This document shows positions 5,367 to 9,121 of a stretch of DNA of 9,121 nt, in pieces. Source of the stretch: Sulfuriferula sp. (lineage in GTDB: Bacteria; Pseudomonadota; Gammaproteobacteria; Burkholderiales; Sulfuriferulaceae). The first letter of the stretch is position 1. Every line of letters starts with the position of its first letter. The position numbers and the translations under genes are program-made. The notes under the pieces were generated by a model. It was given only the letters and a program-made list of their open reading frames with translations. It was not told the DNA's origin and did no database searches. The stretch spans positions 1-9,121 of the forward strand of contig DAICZK010000028.1 in the NCBI GenBank assembly GCA_027311185.1. Direction: 5' to 3'.

Positions 5367-7373
5367 TCAGTTTTCCTTTAAAATTTCCATAATATGTTGC
5401 TTACGGAGTGCAAAATCTTTTTCAAAATCCAGTGTCTTGCGGCTGCTGGACATGGCGAATAATACCTGATCTGGTTTGATCAACAACCAGAGTCTGCGTT
5501 CACGCACAAAAAAACCGGTGAAAATGCCGAGTACAAGTAAGCCTGAGCCGCCGAAAACAATAAATTCGCCCGGCGTGCGGGTTAACTGCAAACCCGTTGC
5601 TTTGACTTCATCATACGTGGAAAGTTGCAAATAAACCGGGGCGCCATAAAAAAATATATCGTTCATCGCGGTCAGGCTGTCGCGGATAAACCATCCGGTC
5701 GCGTCGTCCGCCTTTGGCGCCGGGCGGCCTGCCTGCACCTGCGTCATGCGGTAGGCCTCGAAAGCGGAGAGCGCGAGGATCTTAAGGTAGGTTTGCGCGG
5801 CCAGATCGCGTTGCGCCGCCGGGATCTTGTTTGCGATAAAGGTGGACAAAGTCTTGTATCCACCTTTACTGAAAATTTCCAGTATTTTAACCGTACTGTC
5901 GGCTAACTGCGCCTGCGTGGCAGGGTTAGTATCGTGCAGTACGCTTTGCGCGAAGCGCTGCGCGATCTGGGGGAACAGCGCGGGATTGAGCATCGCTCCG
6001 CGCAAGCGCATGAAACCGGTCAGAGTTCGGTCCGGGTCGAGCGGGAAGCGGATATAACGAAAAGCCTCGTTAGGGGCATCGCGCATGCCCGAGAGCAGAT
6101 ACCAGCGGCCGTCCACCTTAATGGGCAGCATATAATTGCTATATTCGCGCGCCTGTCCGTCGGGTCTTCGAACCTTGTACTGAAAGTTGGGGCCAACGTT
6201 ATGCAGGTTTTTTTTGTCGGCGACTGCACTGCCGCCAAAAACGCTGCGCGTATCGTGCTGGGTTTGATCGTCGCCACCGCGGTTTTCGATATTGAAAGGG
6301 CGAAAATCGGTAAATTCTATCGTGTACCGGGTATTGTCGGCGGCCAGCGTGGTTGATTTGTGTACTGCGCCGGTGACGAGAAAAGGCGTGCCCTGATGGT
6401 CGAACAGATTCCAGCCGTCAAGATTGAGCCGAGTGCCGCCGTCGCCGAAGCTGGCCTGATAAATGGCGATGCCGTCATACGTGAGCGGGTGATTGACGGT
6501 AATGGTGTGAGTCAGTAGCGGTTTCCCGGTCGTCTTGTCGAGAATGACAATGTCGCTGGCAAAGGATTTGGGTTGCCCGGTGCTGTAATGAGAAATATGG
6601 AATTTCGTCAGGGCGATTTTGAACGGCAGGTCTTGCACCAGGTAGCCGTCGGCAATATTCAGGAATACGACGTCGGCGCTCTCGCCCTCTGGGATGTCGA
6701 CATTGCCGCGGAACGACAGGTTGTCGGGTGATAGACGGCTGATGGCCGGAATCTGACTGGCAGGGATGTCGCGGGTTTCGAGTCGTTTGATGCCGAACGC
6801 CTGTTCGACCTTGAGCGGAAGGTTGCTGTCGAGCAGACCGCCGAGGCAGATCAGTATGATGGCGCTATGGGTAAACAGGTAGCTCACACGGTTCGCGCTG
6901 CCGCGTTTCGCTGCAATCAGCAGATTGCCGCCCTGCTCCTGTTGCCTGTAACGGTAGCCCTGCACGTCCAGGTATTGCATGAGTATGGCGGTTGGATTGC
7001 CGTGGCTCGCAAATTCGCCATGATGGTGGAAATGGCGCAGGGATTGTTCGGTCGCGTTTTCGCGATAGCTGCGAATTTCGCGCAACATACCCGGCAGATT
7101 GCGATAGACGCAAGTGCCGGTGGACACCACCAAAAAAGCCAGGATGGTGACAAACCAAGGCGTGCGGTAGACATCGTATAGACCCATCCACTGAAATACG
7201 GTAAACCAGAATTGTCCAAACTGGAAAATGTAGTTTGCGTAGGGTTCGTTTTGCTTTAGTACTGTGCCTATAATGGAGGCGATTGCCAGCACGGTAAACA
7301 GGCTGATGGCAAAGCGCATTGAGCTGAGTAGCTCGTAGAACGAACGGCTGAATGTGGCAGACGATTTTGACAT
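5367..7373 (-). CDS. resB: System II cytochrome c biogenesis protein ResB
   Basis: ResB (also called CcsB or Ccs1) is the partner of the WWD protein in heme ligation to periplasmic c-type apocytochromes. From the ATG at 7373 it has 668 residues. Transmembrane helices lie near 20-38 (after SFYELLSSMRFAISL, typical of the family), 73-90, 165-182 and 603-622. A large periplasmic domain lies between the third and fourth. H169 in YLFTHSAIILICLGG sits in the third helix and may be the transmembrane heme ligand. The C-terminus is a short basic cytoplasmic tail. An in-frame ATG at 7421 would add 16 residues, but it lies inside the terminator hairpin of the upstream gene and precedes the family-like N-terminus MSKSSATFSRSFYELL, so I reject it. 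No good Shine-Dalgarno is seen before 7373. The next gene, ccsB, follows after one base. Confidence 0.94.
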   Translation of the reverse strand: MSKSSATFSRSFYELLSSMRFAISLFTVLAIASIIGTVLKQNEPYANYIFQFGQFWFTVFQWMGLYDVYRTPWFVTILAFLVVSTGTCVYRNLPGMLREIRSYRENATEQSLRHFHHHGEFASHGNPTAILMQYLDVQGYRYRQQEQGGNLLIAAKRGSANRVSYLFTHSAIILICLGGLLDSNLPLKVEQAFGIKRLETRDIPASQIPAISRLSPDNLSFRGNVDIPEGESADVVFLNIADGYLVQDLPFKIALTKFHISHYSTGQPKSFASDIVILDKTTGKPLLTHTITVNHPLTYDGIAIYQASFGDGGTRLNLDGWNLFDHQGTPFLVTGAVHKSTTLAADNTRYTIEFTDFRPFNIENRGGDDQTQHDTRSVFGGSAVADKKNLHNVGPNFQYKVRRPDGQAREYSNYMLPIKVDGRWYLLSGMRDAPNEAFRYIRFPLDPDRTLTGFMRLRGAMLNPALFPQIAQRFAQSVLHDTNPATQAQLADSTVKILEIFSKGGYKTLSTFIANKIPAAQRDLAAQTYLKILALSAFEAYRMTQVQAGRPAPKADDATGWFIRDSLTAMNDIFFYGAPVYLQLSTYDEVKATGLQLTRTPGEFIVFGGSGLLVLGIFTGFFVRERRLWLLIKPDQVLFAMSSSRKTLDFEKDFALRKQHIMEILKEN

Positions 7374-7397
7374 AAGGTAATTTGGGGTGTGTGCCCG

Positions 7398-7427
7398 AAA
7401 AATAAAAGGGGTAATCGTCATTACCCC
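7398..7427 (-). terminator. Rho-independent terminator after cytochrome c4
   Basis: On the minus strand GGGGTAAT (7427-7420) pairs perfectly with ATTACCCC (7415-7408) across the loop GACG. It is followed at once by TTTTATTTTT. It ends the cytochrome c4 transcript 60-90 bases after its stop, so resB-ccsB must rely on readthrough or its own start site. Confidence 0.88.
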
Positions 7428-7430
7428 GAA

Positions 7431-7475
7431 GGAACCTGCCGAACTGTGTAGACCGTCGAACTGTCGTCAGGTTCC
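7431..7475. repeat. Inverted repeat between cytochrome c4 and its terminator
   Basis: GGAACCTG (7431-7438) faces CAGGTTCC (7468-7475), an 8-base perfect stem with a 29-base loop holding GAACTGT twice. It lies in the 3' untranslated part of the cytochrome c4 mRNA just before the terminator and could protect the message end. That role is a guess. Confidence 0.5.
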
Positions 7476-7485
7476 GCCGATCCGA

Positions 7486-8115
7486 TTAATGCAGGCCGGA
7501 AACGTATTCGGAAACTGCTTTCATTTCCTGGTCGGTCAGTCTGGCCGCAATGACTTCCATCATTTTGCCGCCATCGTTCGTGCGATCGCCAACACGGAAA
7601 TTGTTAAGTTGAGTGTAAATATAGGCTTGGTGTTGTCCGGCCAAGCGCGGAAACTCGGAAGGAATGCCGGCGCCCGTTGGGCCATGGCAGGCAGCGCAAG
7701 CCGGGGTGCCGGTGGCAGCATCACCCCCCTTGAATATTTTTTCGCCCGCGTCAGCCAGCGTCTTGTCTTTCGCTGCCCCGGGTTTAAGCGTCTGTTGCGA
7801 GAAATAAACGCCCAGGCCTGTCATGTCGTCGGGCGTGAGATTGGTGCTGGCGACGATGCCTTGCATGATGGGGTTGGTACGCGCTCCGGATTTAAAGTTC
7901 ATCAGTTGCTTGGTGACATACTCGGGCTGTTGACCTGCCAGATTGGGGAAGTTCGGTGCGATGCTGTTGCCGTCCGCGCCGTGGCATGCAACGCACTCTG
8001 TAGACGCCAGTTGTTGTGCCTTGGCCAACTCCGCCGGCGTCGCTGTGTCATCCGCATGGGCGAGGGAAAACGTGGTTAAAGCAGCGAGTACTGTGAACGC
8101 TATTGTATTCTTCAA
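7486..8115 (-). CDS. Diheme cytochrome c4
   Basis: This is a periplasmic electron carrier that typically passes electrons to terminal oxidases. The 209-residue precursor has a Sec signal peptide cleaved after AHA (residue 21) and two homologous cytochrome c domains of about 90 residues. The heme-binding motifs are CVACH (41-45) and CAACH (140-144), each followed by a PNLAGQ or PRLAGQ segment. Likely axial methionines are M84 (NPIMQGI) and M185 or M186 (KMMEVIAARL). Length and layout are normal for cytochrome c4. The start is TTG at 8115: an in-frame TAA lies directly upstream, MKNTIAF makes a proper signal peptide, and GAGG lies 9 bases before it. The gene is divergent from engB and upstream of the heme-ligation genes resB-ccsB that would mature it. 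The terminator at 7398-7427 separates it from them. Confidence 0.95.
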   Translation of the reverse strand: MKNTIAFTVLAALTTFSLAHADDTATPAELAKAQQLASTECVACHGADGNSIAPNFPNLAGQQPEYVTKQLMNFKSGARTNPIMQGIVASTNLTPDDMTGLGVYFSQQTLKPGAAKDKTLADAGEKIFKGGDAATGTPACAACHGPTGAGIPSEFPRLAGQHQAYIYTQLNNFRVGDRTNDGGKMMEVIAARLTDQEMKAVSEYVSGLH

Positions 8116-8133
8116 TTATGAGTTCCTCTACCG

Positions 8134-8153
8134 TAACACGCTAAAAGCGGTTA
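8134..8153. repeat. Small hairpin upstream of the cytochrome c4 ribosome binding site
   Basis: TAAC-a-CGCT pairs with AGCG-GTTA around an AAA loop, 8 pairs with one bulged base. It ends a few bases before the GAGG of the cytochrome c4 gene and would be in its leader, where it could affect translation. No regulator is indicated. Confidence 0.35.
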
Positions 8154-8163
8154 TTCTATCCCC

Positions 8164-8192
8164 ATTTTATTTGTCACGCCAGTCGGAATCAA
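8164..8192 (-). promoter_or_regulatory. Possible sigma-70-type promoter for cytochrome c4
   Basis: The minus strand carries TTGATT (8187-8192), 17 bases and TAAAAT (8164-8169), giving a start near 8157 and a leader of about 40 bases. A second -10-like TAGAAT lies just downstream but lacks a well-spaced -35. The match is reasonable but unconfirmed. Confidence 0.4.
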
Positions 8193-8219
8193 TTCGGTTG
8201 TGTTTTTGGTACAAAAATT

Positions 8220-8846
8220 ATGAATTTCTTTCAGCCAGCCGTTTTTTATACCACTGTGAATCACTTGCGCGACCTGCCCGCGCAGAGTCGGGCGGAGGTC
8301 GCCTTCGCCGGGCGATCAAATGCAGGAAAATCCAGTGCGATCAATACGTTGGCAAACAGAACGCGGCTCGCCTTCGTGAGTAAGACGCCGGGCCGTACCC
8401 AGCATATTAACTACTTTAGCCTGGGTGACGAGCGTTACCTGGTCGACCTTCCTGGCTATGGTTTTGCCAAGGTTCCCAACGCGATCAAGGACCACTGGCG
8501 AGGTTTGCTGGGCGATTATCTGACGTTGCGGCCTCAGTTAAGAGGCCTTGTCCTGATTATGGATTCGCGCCATCCCATGACCGATCTGGATAAAATCATG
8601 CTGCAGTGGTTTCTTCCTACCGGCAAGCCGGTGCATTGCCTGCTGACCAAAAGTGATAAACTTAACCGTAGCGATGCTGTTTCCGCATTGCGTCTGGTGC
8701 AAGAGGAATTTGAAAAATTGTCCCCGGCGTACAGCGTACAGTTGTTTTCGAGCCTGAAAAAGCAGGGCATGTCCGAAGTTGAAGCCGTAGTGTCGCAGTG
8801 GTTTGAGCAAGGTGGACTGGCTGAGGGCGAAAAAAACCTCGGCTAA
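8220..8846 (+). CDS. engB: Ribosome biogenesis GTP-binding protein EngB (YihA/YsxC)
   Basis: EngB is a small TrmE-Era-EngA-type GTPase needed for assembly of the large ribosomal subunit and in some bacteria for cell division. The 208-residue product has every G motif: G1 GRSNAGKS (31-38), G2 threonine in PGRTQ (T60), G3 DLPGYG (76-81), G4 TKSD (143-146) and G5 SSLKKQG (177-183). N-terminal [10 protein letters not shown] and length match the family. The ATG at 8220 is the only sensible start, but I see no Shine-Dalgarno motif before it (ggtacaaaaattATG). It diverges from cytochrome c4 across 104 bases and is followed by hemB about 146 bases on. Its last codons form one arm of a hairpin. Confidence 0.96.
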   Translation: MNFFQPAVFYTTVNHLRDLPAQSRAEVAFAGRSNAGKSSAINTLANRTRLAFVSKTPGRTQHINYFSLGDERYLVDLPGYGFAKVPNAIKDHWRGLLGDYLTLRPQLRGLVLIMDSRHPMTDLDKIMLQWFLPTGKPVHCLLTKSDKLNRSDAVSALRLVQEEFEKLSPAYSVQLFSSLKKQGMSEVEAVVSQWFEQGGLAEGEKNLG

Positions 8847-8866
8847 AGGGGAGAATAGCCGAGGTT
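8835..8866. terminator. Stem-loop over the engB stop codon; terminator-like on the minus strand
   Basis: AACCTCGGCTA (8835-8845) pairs perfectly with TAGCCGAGGTT (8856-8866) around the loop aaggggagaa. The engB stop TAA overlaps the left arm. On the minus strand the stem runs into TTTTTT, a classic intrinsic terminator. On the plus strand the tail is aaaatgttctg, so termination of engB there is doubtful. Confidence 0.6.
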
Positions 8867-8871
8867 AAAAT

Positions 8872-8915
8872 GTTCTGACTAGCGTCAGAACGCCCGCTCA
8901 GGGAGGAGAAGCGGG
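8872..8915. repeat. Two further consecutive stem-loops in the engB-hemB gap
   Basis: GTTCTGAC (8872-8879) pairs with GTCAGAAC (8884-8891) around TAGC. Then CCCGC (8893-8897) pairs with GCGGG (8911-8915) around tcagggaggagaa. With the hairpin over the engB stop they form three stem-loops in about 80 bases. The third loop is rich in GGA. Confidence 0.55.
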
Positions 8916-8962
8916 AGACAGCAATAAACGCTATCTGCTAGGTAAGAGAGGCATTATTTTGA

Positions 8963-9121
<159 letters not shown>

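Noticed and set aside
7387..8079. Long plus-strand open frame opposite cytochrome c4
   Set aside because: It is antisense to a gene with two CXXCH motifs and a signal peptide, and has no recognisable domain.

Overview
The window looks like a chromosomal segment of a betaproteobacterium, probably in or near the Nitrosomonadales/Gallionellales type. The evidence is gene content and order: a diheme cytochrome c4 gene followed by the System II cytochrome c maturation pair resB-ccsB (ccsA-type), with engB diverging from cytochrome c4 and hemB behind engB. This arrangement is familiar in that class. I could not run a search, so the genus is not determined.

Layout, left to right. (1) 1-710: the 5' part of an IS4-family insertion sequence. 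Its transposase reads leftward and runs off the window, and its right terminus sits at about 710. (2) 711-4012: an accessory island, all on the minus strand and visibly richer in A+T in places than its flanks. In transcription order it holds a promoter, a secreted protein with four cysteines (3048-3875), a 454-residue protein with a lysozyme/lytic-transglycosylase-like N-terminus and a 22-residue repeat array (1687-3051, overlapping the first gene by 4 bases), and then a second copy of the promoter and secreted-protein gene (705-1520). The IS end cuts the last codons of that second copy and supplies its stop codon. (3) 4013-4222: a non-coding stretch with several short inverted repeats. (4) 4223-8115, minus strand: cytochrome c4, a strong terminator, then resB and ccsB one base apart. 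(5) 8220-8846, plus strand: the ribosome-assembly GTPase EngB, then three consecutive stem-loops, then the first 43 codons of hemB.

How the genes work together. Cytochrome c4 is a substrate of the ResB/CcsB heme-ligation machine encoded next to it, and HemB makes porphobilinogen for heme, so the right half has a heme/cytochrome theme with EngB as a housekeeping neighbour. The left half reads best as a candidate toxin-immunity (effector-immunity) module: a peptidoglycan-hydrolase-like protein without a signal peptide is coupled translationally to an exported partner, and a diverged second copy of the partner lies behind it. The pairing is inferred from architecture and is the part of this window most worth testing. 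I know of no named family for the secreted protein.
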